Assembly (NCBI GenBank): GCA_038251625.1
Contig: JBBSBE010000006.1
Location: 1 to 64,000 of the forward strand
Direction of reading: 5' to 3'
DNA: 64,000 nt
From: JBBQXK01 sp038251625
GTDB taxonomy: Bacteria > Pseudomonadota > Alphaproteobacteria > Rhodobacterales > Rhodobacteraceae
Shown: positions 1 through 8,523 of the stretch, in pieces
How the letters are laid out: each line of letters begins with the position of its first letter
Position numbering within the stretch: the stretch's first letter is position 1
Program-made: the position numbers and the translations under genes
Notes under the pieces: generated by a model
Database searches by the model: none
What the model was told of the DNA's origin: nothing
Seen by the model: only the letters and a program-made list of their open reading frames with translations

Positions 1-671
1 CCGTCGGCCACAACAAAAAAGGCCAGCTTGAACGGCAATGCCACCACGGCGGGCGGCACCATCATCATGCCCATCGACATGAGAACCGCGGCAACCACGA
101 GATCGATGATCAGAAAAGGCAGGAAGATCAGGAACCCGATCTCGAATGCCCGCTGCACCTCGCCCAGCAGGAAGGACGGCACCAGCACCGACAGCGGCGC
201 ATCGGCCAGCGCCGGTACCGGGCCGGGGCGCAGGGCGGCCATTGCGGCAAAGGTGTCCGGGTCAAGCCGTGCCTGCATGAAGGCGCGAAACGGCGCGATC
301 ACCTCTGGCACGGCGGCTTCGAGCGTCATCTCCTCGCGCGTGAGCGGGCCAATGCCGCGCGTCCAGGCTTCGGTAAAGACCGGGTCCATGACGAACCATG
401 TCAGAAAGAGCGCGAGGCTGACGATCAGCATGTTGGGCGGCGCCTGCTGCAGCCCGATGGCCTGGCGCAGGATCGACAGGACCGTGACGATGAAGGGAAA
501 GCAGGTCACCATCACGGCAAGGCCGGGCACTAGGCTCAGCAAGGTCAGCAGAAGCAAAAGCTGGACCGCGCGGCCCGAAAGCGGCCCGCCATCGCCCAGG
601 GACAGCGTGATGTCCTGCGCCAGGGCGGGCGAGGCGGCAAAGAGGAACCCGACCGCCAGCCAAAGCCGCAT
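1..671 (-). CDS. fliP: Flagellar export gate protein FliP (3' end cut by window edge)
   Basis: FliP is an integral-membrane core subunit of the flagellar type III export gate, with FliQ and FliR. The frame begins with an N-terminal signal sequence (MRLWLAVGFLFAASPALA), which is normal for FliP. Hydrophobic segments follow around residues 35-70 and 80-100, then the conserved block FLLGEVQRAFEIGFLIFLPF and the MSMGMMMVPP segment near residues 200-212. About 223 residues are visible and the last 20-30 are missing at the left edge. The ATG overlaps the fliN stop (TGATG), so the order fliF-fliH-fliN-fliP is translationally coupled. Nothing looks broken apart from the edge. The family call is very secure. 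Confidence 0.95.
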   Translation of the reverse strand, partial: MRLWLAVGFLFAASPALAQDITLSLGDGGPLSGRAVQLLLLLTLLSLVPGLAVMVTCFPFIVTVLSILRQAIGLQQAPPNMLIVSLALFLTWFVMDPVFTEAWTRGIGPLTREEMTLEAAVPEVIAPFRAFMQARLDPDTFAAMAALRPGPVPALADAPLSVLVPSFLLGEVQRAFEIGFLIFLPFLIIDLVVAAVLMSMGMMMVPPAVVALPFKLAFFVVAD

Positions 672-940
672 CAGAGGCCGCCGCGCAGGTTGGCAACTTC
701 GGTCAGGCGCACGGCCAGCTGGCCCGCCTGTTCGCCCTCAAGCTCGTGCAACTCGCCCCGCGCGATCAGACGGTCGCCCACGTACAGTTCCACCGGATCA
801 TCCACGCGGCGGTCAAGCGTCAGCACTGCGTCGCGTTGCAGGCGCAGAAGATCGCGCACGGCGGGGCGGGTCTTGCCGACCGAGATGGTGATCTCGATCG
901 GCACATCGGAAAACGGGCTGCGGGCGGCGGGGTCATCCAT
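671..940 (-). CDS. fliN: Flagellar motor switch protein FliN
   Basis: Short 89-residue SpoA-domain protein of the switch complex C-ring. The whole chain is the domain: a strand-rich core with VPIEITISVGKTR, then DRRVDDPVELYVGDRLIARG and a tail ending VRLTEVANLR, the usual FliN end. A longer open frame exists upstream, but the ATG at 940 gives MDDPAARSPFSD and starts inside the last codons of fliH (8-base overlap), as expected for a coupled operon. It is shorter than enterobacterial FliN (about 137 residues) because the N-terminal extension is missing, which is common in alphaproteobacteria. FliG and FliM, its switch partners, are not in this window. Confidence 0.92.
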   Translation of the reverse strand: MDDPAARSPFSDVPIEITISVGKTRPAVRDLLRLQRDAVLTLDRRVDDPVELYVGDRLIARGELHELEGEQAGQLAVRLTEVANLRGGL

Positions 941-1541
941 GGCTGCGGTCCTTTTGGGGGGTGGAGGGAAGGGTAGTGAAGAAGCTGTCGATGGCGGTGG
1001 ACATCGCCGCGAGCATTTCATCGAGATCGATGCGCGCCTCGGACTCGCCAAGGCGCAGATGCACCTGGCCTTCGGCCAGGCCCGGCTCTTCCTCGAAGCG
1101 ATAGGGGAAGGGGGCTGCCTCGGCCAGATGCTGCTCGACGAGGGGGCGCGTGGCGGGGTTCACCACCACCGTCACCGGCGCATCCGAGAGTTCGGCCGCG
1201 ACAGGCCGGGCAGCATCAAGCACGATGCCCGCCAATGCCCCCCGCGCGGCCTGCGGCAGTGCGTGCTGGACGATCGCGCGCAGCAAGGGCTCGAGGCCGC
1301 GCAGCACATGGGCGCGCGCCTCTTCATAGGTGAAAGCCAGCCCTTGCAAGGCGCGGCTGACCTCTGACTTCTGCTGCGCCAGGTCGCTGTCCTGCGCGGC
1401 GACGGAATCATCCCACCCGGCGGCGTAGCCCTGCTCATACGCGGCAAGCCGTTGTTCTTCCATCGCCTCGCTGTCGGTCACCACCGTGCCCAAGGGGCCG
1501 CCGGTGGTTTCGGCGAAGACTTCTAGCCGGAGCGCAGACAT
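933..1541 (-). CDS. fliH: FliH-family flagellar export ATPase regulator
   Basis: About 202 residues. FliH is the peripheral stalk and negative regulator of the export ATPase FliI and docks on FliN. The region near residues 30-42 (AAYEQGYAAGWDDS) is the typical start of the FliH coiled coil, with glycines at regular spacing. The C-terminal half (SDAPVTVVVNPATRPLVEQH, then QVHLRLGESEARIDLDEML) resembles the FliH/HrpE stator-like domain. Position between fliF and fliN supports the call. The ATG at 1541 overlaps the fliF stop as TGATG; an extra TTG one codon upstream is unlikely to be used. FliH proteins are poorly conserved, so the assignment rests on motif pattern and position together. Confidence 0.82.
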   Translation of the reverse strand: MSALRLEVFAETTGGPLGTVVTDSEAMEEQRLAAYEQGYAAGWDDSVAAQDSDLAQQKSEVSRALQGLAFTYEEARAHVLRGLEPLLRAIVQHALPQAARGALAGIVLDAARPVAAELSDAPVTVVVNPATRPLVEQHLAEAAPFPYRFEEEPGLAEGQVHLRLGESEARIDLDEMLAAMSTAIDSFFTTLPSTPQKDRSHG

Positions 1542-3136
1542 CAACCGGTTTCCCCTTCACGTTCCATCCAGCCTCGCAGGATCTCGACCGATTCGGATTG
1601 CCGCGCCTCGATCAGACGGCGCAGGCGTTCCACCGGGTCCGACGGCAACTCACCATCGGCCTGCGCGCGAAAGGCGGGCCCTTCGCCATCGTCGATCTCG
1701 CCCGTCAGCACCCGCAGGCCCCCAGCTCCCTGCGGTTCCGGCAGGGCCAGCGGCGGGGTCTGGGCGTCAAGCAGGGGCCGCGAACCCGATGTCAGGATCG
1801 GGCGCACGACGAAAATGCCAAGCACCACCGCGACCAGCGCCAGCACGCCAAGCTGGATCAACGTCATCATGTCGAGCGCGGCAAGGGCCGAGGCCGTGCT
1901 GCCCATCGCGGGACCGGCGGGTGGCAGCGGAGCGTCAAAAGGCATCGACTTGACCGTCAGCACATCGCCCCGCGCCTCATCAAAGCCGACGGCAGAGGCC
2001 ACCAGATCGCGCAGATCATTGAGTTCCGCTTCTGCGCGCGGGGCGACCGTCACCGTGCCATCCGCGCCCGTGGTGCGCGCCTCGTCAATGAGCACGGCCA
2101 CTGTCATCCGCTTTACCGCGCCCGGCATCCGCAAAAGCTCTCGCTGGCTTTCGGATACCTCGTAGTTCACCCGCTCGCGCGTTTCGTTCGACTGGCTTTT
2201 CCCCGCCGCACCTGCAGCGGCGTCGCCGGTGGGCAGGTTCGAGGCCACCGTCACCTCGCCGCCCGGATCGGTGGCCGTATTGGCGCGCGTTTCGGTTTCA
2301 GACGAAATCGCCACACGCCCCTGCGGATCAAAGCGACGCTCGGTCAGCTGTTCCCGCTCGGTCTGCACCTCAAGGCTGACCTCGACGATGGCGCCGCCGG
2401 GCCCCACGCGCGCCGCCAGAAGCCGCTCGACGCTTTTCTTCAGTTCCGCCGCGCGCCCTTCGGACGCGCCGGGCAAAAGGCCATCCTCTTCATCGGGCAA
2501 AAGGCCCGCCACGCTGTCAATCACGGCCACATCTTCGGGCCGCATGCCCGGAACGGCGGCCGCCACAAGGTGGCGTAGCGCGCGCGCCTGTGTCGCCGGC
2601 AATGTGCCGCCGGCTGTGGTGACCGTTACGCTGGCGGTGGGTTTGCGATCCGGCTGAAAGGGGGCCGCGGGCGCCTGGGCCAGGTGGACGCGCACGGCGC
2701 GGATGCCGGGCACCGACTGGATGGTGCGTGCAAGCTCGCCTTCGCGGGCGCGCCAATAGGCGGCATCGAACATCTGCGCCGTGGTGCCAAAGCCGGACAT
2801 GCCGTCCAAAAGTTCGTATCCCGCCGAACCCGCCGTGGGCAGCCCCTCGCCTGCCAGCGCCATGCGCAGCTCGTCCCGCCGCTTGGCATCGACGCGAATC
2901 GCATCGCCCTGCACCTCGTAAGCGACACCGCGCTGGTCGAGCGCCGCCACAACCTCACCCGCCGCGCGCCCGTCAAGGCCCGCGTAAAGCAGTGCCATCT
3001 GCGTCTGCCCCCCCATGCGGGCCAGAGCCAGCACAGCCAGAAAGACGGCGAGTGTCGCCCCTATAACCGCCGCGCGGCGACGCAGATCAAGGGCTGTCCA
3101 GGTGGAAACGAGGCTTGGCAAGGCATTCTCCTGCAC
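1541..3136 (-). CDS. fliF: Flagellar MS-ring protein FliF
   Basis: 531 residues, near the family's usual size. FliF forms the inner-membrane MS ring on which the motor and export gate assemble. One membrane segment lies at about residues 23-43 and a second at about 425-448 (LGVLALVAVVLGIFVV). Between them are the periplasmic ring-building motifs, including YELLDGMSGFGTTAQMFDAAYWRAREGELARTI near residues 107-140 (typical FliF wording). The C-terminal cytoplasmic tail carries RLIEARQSESVEILRGWM, the FliG-binding segment. It is the first gene of a minus-strand operon with fliH, fliN and fliP, divergent from fliL. A CtrA-like box lies in the promoter gap. Confidence 0.96.
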   Translation of the reverse strand: MQENALPSLVSTWTALDLRRRAAVIGATLAVFLAVLALARMGGQTQMALLYAGLDGRAAGEVVAALDQRGVAYEVQGDAIRVDAKRRDELRMALAGEGLPTAGSAGYELLDGMSGFGTTAQMFDAAYWRAREGELARTIQSVPGIRAVRVHLAQAPAAPFQPDRKPTASVTVTTAGGTLPATQARALRHLVAAAVPGMRPEDVAVIDSVAGLLPDEEDGLLPGASEGRAAELKKSVERLLAARVGPGGAIVEVSLEVQTEREQLTERRFDPQGRVAISSETETRANTATDPGGEVTVASNLPTGDAAAGAAGKSQSNETRERVNYEVSESQRELLRMPGAVKRMTVAVLIDEARTTGADGTVTVAPRAEAELNDLRDLVASAVGFDEARGDVLTVKSMPFDAPLPPAGPAMGSTASALAALDMMTLIQLGVLALVAVVLGIFVVRPILTSGSRPLLDAQTPPLALPEPQGAGGLRVLTGEIDDGEGPAFRAQADGELPSDPVERLRRLIEARQSESVEILRGWMEREGETG

Positions 3137-3179
3137 GGGGGGCTTCTGCCCGTTGCCGAGGAACCTAGCGGGAACGCAC

Positions 3180-3194
3180 TTAACAATCGGTTAG
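3180..3194. promoter_or_regulatory. CtrA-like binding site between fliF and fliL
   Basis: The sequence TTAACAATCGGTTAG contains half-sites TTAA and TTAG separated by 7 bases, one mismatch from the alphaproteobacterial CtrA consensus TTAA-N7-TTAA. It lies 44 bp upstream of the fliF start and 46 bp upstream of the chosen fliL start. CtrA control of flagellar genes is established in Caulobacter and several Rhodobacterales; use of this particular site is inference. Confidence 0.5.
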
Positions 3195-3240
3195 TGACCA
3201 TCGGTCTATAACGGCGGTGAGCGCGATAGCGGAGCATGCC

Positions 3241-3723
3241 ATGGCCGAAGACGCCCCGCCGCAGGATGCGGCACCAAAGAAGCGATCGAAACTGCCCCTG
3301 ATACTGGGACTCGGGCTGGCACTGGCTGGTGGCGGGGGCGGATTTTTTGCAGCCTATTCAGGCCTTCTGCCCATCGGCGGCAGTGGTTCGCACGCTCCGA
3401 TGGATGGCACCGGCGACATGCCCGAGATCGCCTTCGTTCCGATTGATCCGGTGGTGATCTCGCTCGGCCCCGGCGGCCGAAACCGCCATTTGCGGATCAC
3501 CGCGCAGGTCGAGGTCGGGCGCGCCTATCAATCGGAGGTGGCGATCCTGTTGCCTCGCATCTTGGATGTGCTGAACGGGTATCTCCGCGCGCTCGACGTG
3601 GCCGAACTGGAAGACCAGGCGGCACTGGTGCGCATCCGAGCGCATCTCTTGCGGCGGATCCAGATCGTCACCGGGGAGGGGCGCGTGCGCAACCTCCTCA
3701 TCACCGAATTCGTGCTGAACTGA
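3241..3723 (+). CDS. fliL: FliL-family flagellar basal-body protein (first copy)
   Basis: About 160 residues. FliL is a single-pass inner-membrane protein that surrounds the stator and supports torque. It has a short lysine-rich cytoplasmic tail (APKKRSK), a membrane segment LPLILGLGLALAGGGGGFF at about residues 17-36, and a periplasmic domain with the FliL pattern VPIDPVVISLGPGGRNRHLRIT and the ending RNLLITEFVLN. A GTG eight codons upstream is possible, but the ATG at 3241 has GGAG six bases before it and gives the expected short N-terminus. It heads the plus-strand operon running to 12,800. A second FliL-like gene lies at about 13,369 on the other strand. Confidence 0.92.
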   Translation: MAEDAPPQDAAPKKRSKLPLILGLGLALAGGGGGFFAAYSGLLPIGGSGSHAPMDGTGDMPEIAFVPIDPVVISLGPGGRNRHLRITAQVEVGRAYQSEVAILLPRILDVLNGYLRALDVAELEDQAALVRIRAHLLRRIQIVTGEGRVRNLLITEFVLN

Positions 3724-3732
3724 GGGCGGAAC

Positions 3733-4101
3733 ATGAGCCTGATCGCCGATATCCTGATGATCGCGGGCGCCTTCGGGGCGGCCCTTTACTGCCATGTCCT
3801 GGCGCGCCGGCTGCAGCGGTTCCAGACGCTGGAAAGCGGCATGGGGGGCGCCATCGCGGTGCTGTCCGCCCAGGTTGATGACATGACACGCGCGCTGCGC
3901 GAGGCGCGAGAGGCGGCAGAGACGCAGACGGCGTCGCTCGCCACGCATGTGGTGCGGGGCGAGGCGGCGGCGGCGCGGCTTGAGTTGATGCTGGCCGCGC
4001 TGAACGATCTGCCCGAACCGGGTGAGGCCAATACGTCTGCGGGTGGGCGCAAGGTCGTGCGGCGCAGGGCGTCACGGCCCGAGATGGAGGCGGCGGAATG
4101 A
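3733..4101 (+). CDS. Membrane-anchored coiled-coil protein of flagellar operon (DUF6468-like)
   Basis: 122 residues. The N-terminus is one hydrophobic segment (about residues 3-22, IADILMIAGAFGAALYCHV). A predicted coiled coil rich in Ala, Glu and Arg follows (QVDDMTRALREAREAAETQT), then a basic tail ending GGRKVVRRRASRP. The pattern (short N-terminal anchor, amphipathic helix, position between fliL and motE) resembles the small DUF6468 proteins found in alphaproteobacterial flagellar clusters, though I cannot confirm the family without a profile search. It starts 9 bp after fliL and overlaps motE by 4 bp, so it is made with the motor genes. A structural or chaperone role is inference. Confidence 0.7.
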   Translation: MSLIADILMIAGAFGAALYCHVLARRLQRFQTLESGMGGAIAVLSAQVDDMTRALREAREAAETQTASLATHVVRGEAAAARLELMLAALNDLPEPGEANTSAGGRKVVRRRASRPEMEAAE

Positions 4102-4667
4102 CCGCGCGCCGAAGATCGGGGCGCGGTGTTCTGGTGATCACGGCGCTTCTGCTGGCAGCCTCCGGTGCCTTGCGGCTGGGCGATGGCATCGGCGCCGCAT
4201 TGGCGGCACGCGGACCGGTGGACGAGGGCGCCGATGGCGGCGCGCCGCTGGCCTGCCCCGCCCCTCCGGCCTTGCTGGCCGCCGCCTTGCATGACCGTGC
4301 AGGGCAGCTGGACGCCCGCGAAGCCGCGCTTGATGCCCGCGATGCCGCCTTGCGGCTTGCAGGCGAGGTGATCGACAAGCGCCTGGCCGAACTTGCCGCC
4401 GCCGAGGCAGAGCTTTCCGGCACGCTGGCCCGCGCCGATGGCGCGATGGAGGGCGATCTGGTCCGGCTGACGGCAGTTTACGAGACGATGAAGCCGAAAG
4501 AGGCCGCTGCGATCTTTTCCGCCATGGCGCCCGAGTTCGCGGCGGGGTTCCTCGCGCGGATGCGGCCCGATGCTGCGGCGGCCGTGCTGGCAGGCATGGC
4601 GCCCGACGCGGCCTATGGCATCAGCGTGCTGATGGCGGGCCGCAATGCGCTTGTGCCGCGCGAATAG
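4098..4667 (+). CDS. motE: MotE family periplasmic motility chaperone
   Basis: 189 residues with an N-terminal membrane anchor or signal (about residues 10-30, GVLVITALLLAASGALRLG), a long charged coiled coil (QLDAREAALDARDAAL and onward) and a C-terminal MgtE-N-like helical repeat (YETMKPKEAAAIFSAM, then PEFAAGFLARMRPDAAAAVL). This is the architecture of MotE, which in Sinorhizobium stabilises the periplasmic protein MotC. The ATGA overlap with the preceding gene and position just before motA support a role in stator assembly. No MotB is seen; the 722-residue protein after motA could be the MotE client. Confidence 0.8.
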   Translation: MTARRRSGRGVLVITALLLAASGALRLGDGIGAALAARGPVDEGADGGAPLACPAPPALLAAALHDRAGQLDAREAALDARDAALRLAGEVIDKRLAELAAAEAELSGTLARADGAMEGDLVRLTAVYETMKPKEAAAIFSAMAPEFAAGFLARMRPDAAAAVLAGMAPDAAYGISVLMAGRNALVPRE

Positions 4668-4733
4668 ACGAGAGGCTTTGTTAACCCGGACCTGCGAGGT
4701 TTGCCGCAGGACACAGGCAAATGGGGGCAGGGC

Positions 4734-5603
4734 ATGTTCGGGCTGATCGGCATTGCGGTGATCTTCGTCATGGTCTTCGGCGGTTACATGCTGGCTGGCG
4801 GCAAGATGGGCATCATCCTGAAATCGTTGCCGTTCGAGATGATCATGATCGGCGGCGCCTCGATTGGTGCATTCCTTCTCGGCAATGACATGGCCACGGT
4901 GAAACACACGGTCAGGGACATTGCAAAGGTGTTCAAGGGCCCACGCTGGCGCCCCGGCGATTACCGCGATCTTCTGTGCCTTCTGTTCGAGTTGATCCGC
5001 ATCGCCCGCACCAATCCGGTGGGCCTTGAAGAACATATCGAGCGGCCCGCCGACTCGGCCATTTTCGCCCGCTATCCCCGCATCCGGTCCGACCACGAAA
5101 CGGTGGATCTGATCTGCGATACGCTGCGCGCGGCCTCGATGAACTATGATGATCCGCATCAGGTGGAGGAAGTCCTCGACAAGCGGATGGAGGCGAATCA
5201 GGCCCATGCGCAGCATTCCAGCCATGCCTTGCAGACGGTGGCCGATGCCCTGCCAGCCCTCGGGATCGTTGCGGCGGTTCTGGGGGTGATCAAGACCATG
5301 GGATCCATCGACCAGCCGCCCGAGATCCTTGGCAAGATGATCGGTGGCGCGCTTGTCGGCACGTTCCTGGGCGTGTTTCTGGCCTATGGCCTGATCGGGC
5401 CCTTCGCTTCACGGCTGAAGGCGCTGGCAGAGGAAGACGGGCACTTCTATGGGCTGATCCGCGAGGTGCTGGTGGCAAACCTGCACAATCACGCGCCCAA
5501 CATCTGCGTCGAAGTGGGCCGCCAGAATACGCCTCACCATATCCGGCCAAGTTTCTCCGATCTGGAAGAAGCGCTGCGCGGGTTGAAGGCGGAAGCGGCA
5601 TGA
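4734..5603 (+). CDS. motA: Flagellar stator protein MotA
   Basis: 289 residues. MotA with MotB forms the proton channel that drives rotation. Four hydrophobic segments are seen: two near the N-terminus (FGLIGIAVIFVMVFGGYML, then EMIMIGGASIGAFLLG) and two near residues 170-230 (ALPALGIVAAVLGVIKTMG, containing the conserved proline, then GALVGTFLGVFLAYGLIGP). The large cytoplasmic loop between the pairs is typical. The frame is open from a TTG at 4701, but the ATG at 4734, giving MFGLIGIAV, matches how MotA proteins begin. The MotB partner gene is not within this window. Confidence 0.93.
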   Translation: MFGLIGIAVIFVMVFGGYMLAGGKMGIILKSLPFEMIMIGGASIGAFLLGNDMATVKHTVRDIAKVFKGPRWRPGDYRDLLCLLFELIRIARTNPVGLEEHIERPADSAIFARYPRIRSDHETVDLICDTLRAASMNYDDPHQVEEVLDKRMEANQAHAQHSSHALQTVADALPALGIVAAVLGVIKTMGSIDQPPEILGKMIGGALVGTFLGVFLAYGLIGPFASRLKALAEEDGHFYGLIREVLVANLHNHAPNICVEVGRQNTPHHIRPSFSDLEEALRGLKAEAA

Positions 5604-7768
5604 TCCGGGTTCTCCTGCTACTTCTTGGTCTCGCAGGCCCCGCCACGGCAGAGGTGGCAAGCGTCACGACGGGCGAGCATGCCGGCTTTACCCGCATCGT
5701 GCTGACTTTCCCCTCACCCTCCCGCTGGAGCCTGCGGCGAGATACAGACGGTTACGTGCTCGATGCCGCCACGGCCGACCTGCGCTACGACCTCAGCCGC
5801 GTGTTCGACCGTATCCCCCGCGACCGTTTATCGGCTGTCTGGGCCGAACCCGATACGGGCGCGCTGCGCCTGAAGGTGGGATGCGCCTGCCATGCGATGG
5901 CCTTCGACCTGCGCCCGGGGCTTCTGGTGATCGACCTGCGGGACGGCCCGCCCCCGGCGGATTCACCCTTCGAAGCGGCCGTCGGAGGAGGTGGCCTTCC
6001 GGCCCTGACCGCCCAGGCGCCACGTCGGCCGCTGCGGCGCCCGCCGGAAACGGCGCCGCGCGACGGCGCCCCCCGGGACGGATACGATTGGCTTGTCTCC
6101 CGCAATCAATTGCCCGCGTCCCCACCCGCCAAAGCAAGCGTGACACCCGCGCACCCCCCCCCGGCTGTGGCAATGGCGGACGAAGCGGCGCTGCGTGGCG
6201 CCATGCTGGAACACCTCGCGCGTGGCGCGGCGCTGGGCGTGGTCGAAATGGCGCTTCCCGAAACCAAGGATGCGGCAGAGGCGCAGACGATGGAGCCGAT
6301 GGAACAGGTACAGATCTACGGGGAAGCCGGGATTGGCCTGCGCACCGGCAAAACGACCACGGCGTTGACCGGCGAAGGGTCCGCCTGCCCCGGCGATGTG
6401 GCGTTGGCGCTTGCAGAGTGGGGTGACGAAAAGCCGGTGGCCGAGGCGCTGAGCCGACGGACCGCCGCCCTGACGGGCGAGTTCGACCGCCCCGATCCTA
6501 CGGCGACGGCGCGCGCGGTGCGCTATCTGCTTTACCTCGGCTTTGGCGCAGAAGCGCGCCAGATCATGCAGGTGATGGCCCTCGACACGCCGGAACGGCC
6601 CTTGTGGGAGGGGTTGACGCATCTTCTGGACGATGAGGCCGATCCCGCGGATGCCTTTGCCGGGATGGAGGTTTGCGATGGGTCAGCGGCACTTTGGGCC
6701 GTCCTGTCGGCGCACGACCTGCCGCCGGGGGCATCGACACAACGGGCAGCAGTGCTGCGCGCATTCTCGGCCCTGCCTCTGCACTTGCGGCGCGATCTGG
6801 GCCCGCGGCTCGCCGACCGTTTTCTGGACGCCGAGGATCTGGGGGCCGCCCGGGCCGTGCAGGACGCAATCTTGCGCGCACCCGGCGACGCAGGCCCCGG
6901 CGCGGCCCTGATGGCCACGCGGCTCGACGCCGCCGAAGGGCAGCCCGTCAGCGCCGCACGGCTGGACGCGCTGGAGACGGCGCCGGGATCGGTGGGTGTG
7001 GAGGCCACGCTGATGGCGGTCGAGGCCGCGCTGAAGGTCAGTACCCCGCCGGACCCCGCGCTCGCCGCCTCGGTCGAGGCCTTGCTGCGTGAATACGCCG
7101 GGGCGGAAGAGGCGCCGGCGCTGCGCCGAGCGGCGGCATTGTTGCGCGCGCTCGGGGGGGATGAGCCCGGGGCCTTCGCCCTGGCGGATGAGGCCGTCAC
7201 CCTGGAAATCTGGCAGGTGCTGGCCGACCATGGCGGCGACGGCGCCCTGCTGGAAGCCGCCGTCGGGACGACACCGCCCGGTGCGCTGCCTCTCGCGGTT
7301 CGCCGGACGATTGCCACGCGGTTGCTGGGCCTTGGTCTGCCGGACCCGGCCCTTGCGTGGCTGCCAAGGGGCGAGGGGGCGTCCGACCTCGTCATCGCTG
7401 CGCGCGCACATCTGGCGAAGGGCGACGGGCGCACCGCCTTGCGGCTGATCGGCGGCCGCGACCTGCCCGAAGCGGCGGCACTGCGCGCCAAAGCGATGCA
7501 GCAACTGGGCGACCCGTCAGCCGTTGCCGCATTCGCAGCACTTGAAGATGGCGAAGGGCTGGAACGCGCCCGCCGCGCCACAGGCGATTGGGCCGCCGTC
7601 GCTGCGGGCGACACGGACGTCTGGACCGAGGCCGCGGCGTTGGCCGTGCCTGCGTCACCCGTGCCGGACGAGGGGCCGCTGGCCCGCAGCACCCGACTGA
7701 TCGCCGAGGCGGATGCGGCGCGCAGCCGTATTGCGAGCCTTCTTGCCGCGACGGCGCCGACGCCCTGA
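5600..7768 (+). CDS. Large periplasmic protein of the flagellar motor operon (AMIN-like N-terminus, helical repeats)
   Basis: 722 residues, not a family I can name with certainty. A clear signal peptide (MIRVLLLLLGLAGPATA) is followed by a beta-rich segment, residues about 20-120, resembling an AMIN domain (TGEHAGFTRIVLTF, then GLLVIDLRDG). A proline-rich linker at 120-200 leads to a long Ala/Leu/Glu-rich helical region from about 240 to the end that looks like degenerate TPR or HEAT-type repeats (AVRYLLYLGFGAEARQIM, AAALRAKAMQQLGDPSAVAA). It overlaps motA by 4 bp and precedes a lytic transglycosylase. By position it could be the functional counterpart of rhizobial MotC, the periplasmic MotB partner stabilised by MotE. 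That is inference. Confidence 0.72.
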   Translation: MIRVLLLLLGLAGPATAEVASVTTGEHAGFTRIVLTFPSPSRWSLRRDTDGYVLDAATADLRYDLSRVFDRIPRDRLSAVWAEPDTGALRLKVGCACHAMAFDLRPGLLVIDLRDGPPPADSPFEAAVGGGGLPALTAQAPRRPLRRPPETAPRDGAPRDGYDWLVSRNQLPASPPAKASVTPAHPPPAVAMADEAALRGAMLEHLARGAALGVVEMALPETKDAAEAQTMEPMEQVQIYGEAGIGLRTGKTTTALTGEGSACPGDVALALAEWGDEKPVAEALSRRTAALTGEFDRPDPTATARAVRYLLYLGFGAEARQIMQVMALDTPERPLWEGLTHLLDDEADPADAFAGMEVCDGSAALWAVLSAHDLPPGASTQRAAVLRAFSALPLHLRRDLGPRLADRFLDAEDLGAARAVQDAILRAPGDAGPGAALMATRLDAAEGQPVSAARLDALETAPGSVGVEATLMAVEAALKVSTPPDPALAASVEALLREYAGAEEAPALRRAAALLRALGGDEPGAFALADEAVTLEIWQVLADHGGDGALLEAAVGTTPPGALPLAVRRTIATRLLGLGLPDPALAWLPRGEGASDLVIAARAHLAKGDGRTALRLIGGRDLPEAAALRAKAMQQLGDPSAVAAFAALEDGEGLERARRATGDWAAVAAGDTDVWTEAAALAVPASPVPDEGPLARSTRLIAEADAARSRIASLLAATAPTP

Positions 7769-7860
7769 TCACGGTTACCGCCTCTTAAGGATCGGCAGGT
7801 TAATCTGCCCCATGATGCGGCCTCCCACACCGGCGGAGGGCACACCCGGAAAGGGTCGAG

Positions 7861-8523
7861 ATGCGCACGAAGATGCAAGGGGCGATCCGGATGACGCTGG
7901 GTCTTGCGGTGGCACTGGTGCCGGTGGCGGCAGATGCGCTGCCTTCGGCGGACTGTGAAGCCGCCGCCGCAGGGGCAGCCCGGGCGGAGGGCGTGCCGCC
8001 AGCCGTTCTGGCCGCGATCCTTCGCACCGAATCGGGGCGCGGGCCGGACGCGGCGCCTTGGCCCTGGGCGGTCAACGTGGACGGTACCGGCTATTGGCCC
8101 GCCACCCGCGCCGACGCATTGGCCCTGGCCGAGCGCGCGCTTGCGGGCGGTGCCGCCAGTGTCGATATCGGCTGCTTCCAGTTGAACCTTCACTGGCATG
8201 GCGAGGCGTTCCCCTCGCTGGACGCGATGTTCGCGCCAGAGGCCAATGCCGCATATGCCGCCGCCTTCCTTGCGCGACTTGAACGCGAAACCGGCAGCTG
8301 GCGCGCCGCAGCCGGGGCGTACCATTCGCGCACCCCAGAACGGGCCGAGGCTTACCGGGCGCGGCTTGAGGCCGTCCACGCCCGCACGGAAGGCGCCAGC
8401 CCCATGCCGCAAGCCCCCACCCCAGCCCCGCCTCCGCATGAAAGCCCGGGGCTTCTGGCCACGGCGCACCGGCTGATCGACCTGGGCGCCATGTCCGGCC
8501 CGCTGATTGCAGGCGCGCCATGA
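7861..8523 (+). CDS. Flagellar lytic transglycosylase (SltF-like)
   Basis: 220 residues with a signal peptide and a transglycosylase SLT domain. The catalytic glutamate lies in AAILRTESGRG (about residue 61). Supporting motifs are VDIGCFQLNLHWHGEAF, the substrate-cleft block, and AAGAYHSRTP near the domain end. It cuts peptidoglycan to make room for the rod; Rhodobacter sphaeroides uses the dedicated enzyme SltF, since its FlgJ lacks the muramidase domain. The short FlgJ in this window (92 residues) also lacks one, which fits that division of labour. ATG at 7861 has AAAGGG five bases upstream. It overlaps flhA by 4 bp. Confidence 0.85.
   Translation: MRTKMQGAIRMTLGLAVALVPVAADALPSADCEAAAAGAARAEGVPPAVLAAILRTESGRGPDAAPWPWAVNVDGTGYWPATRADALALAERALAGGAASVDIGCFQLNLHWHGEAFPSLDAMFAPEANAAYAAAFLARLERETGSWRAAAGAYHSRTPERAEAYRARLEAVHARTEGASPMPQAPTPAPPPHESPGLLATAHRLIDLGAMSGPLIAGAP

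Noticed and set aside
7785..7803. TTAA-N11-TTAA before the lytic transglycosylase and TTAA-N11-TTAG at 17418-17436 before fliI as CtrA sites
   Set aside because: The spacing of 11 does not match the N7 of CtrA sites; they may be AT-rich promoter pieces.
6532..8469. 645-codon open frame on the minus strand opposite the 722-residue protein and the transglycosylase
   Set aside because: It lies entirely antisense to well supported genes and reads as Arg/Ser/Ala-rich low-complexity text, typical of GC-rich shadow frames.
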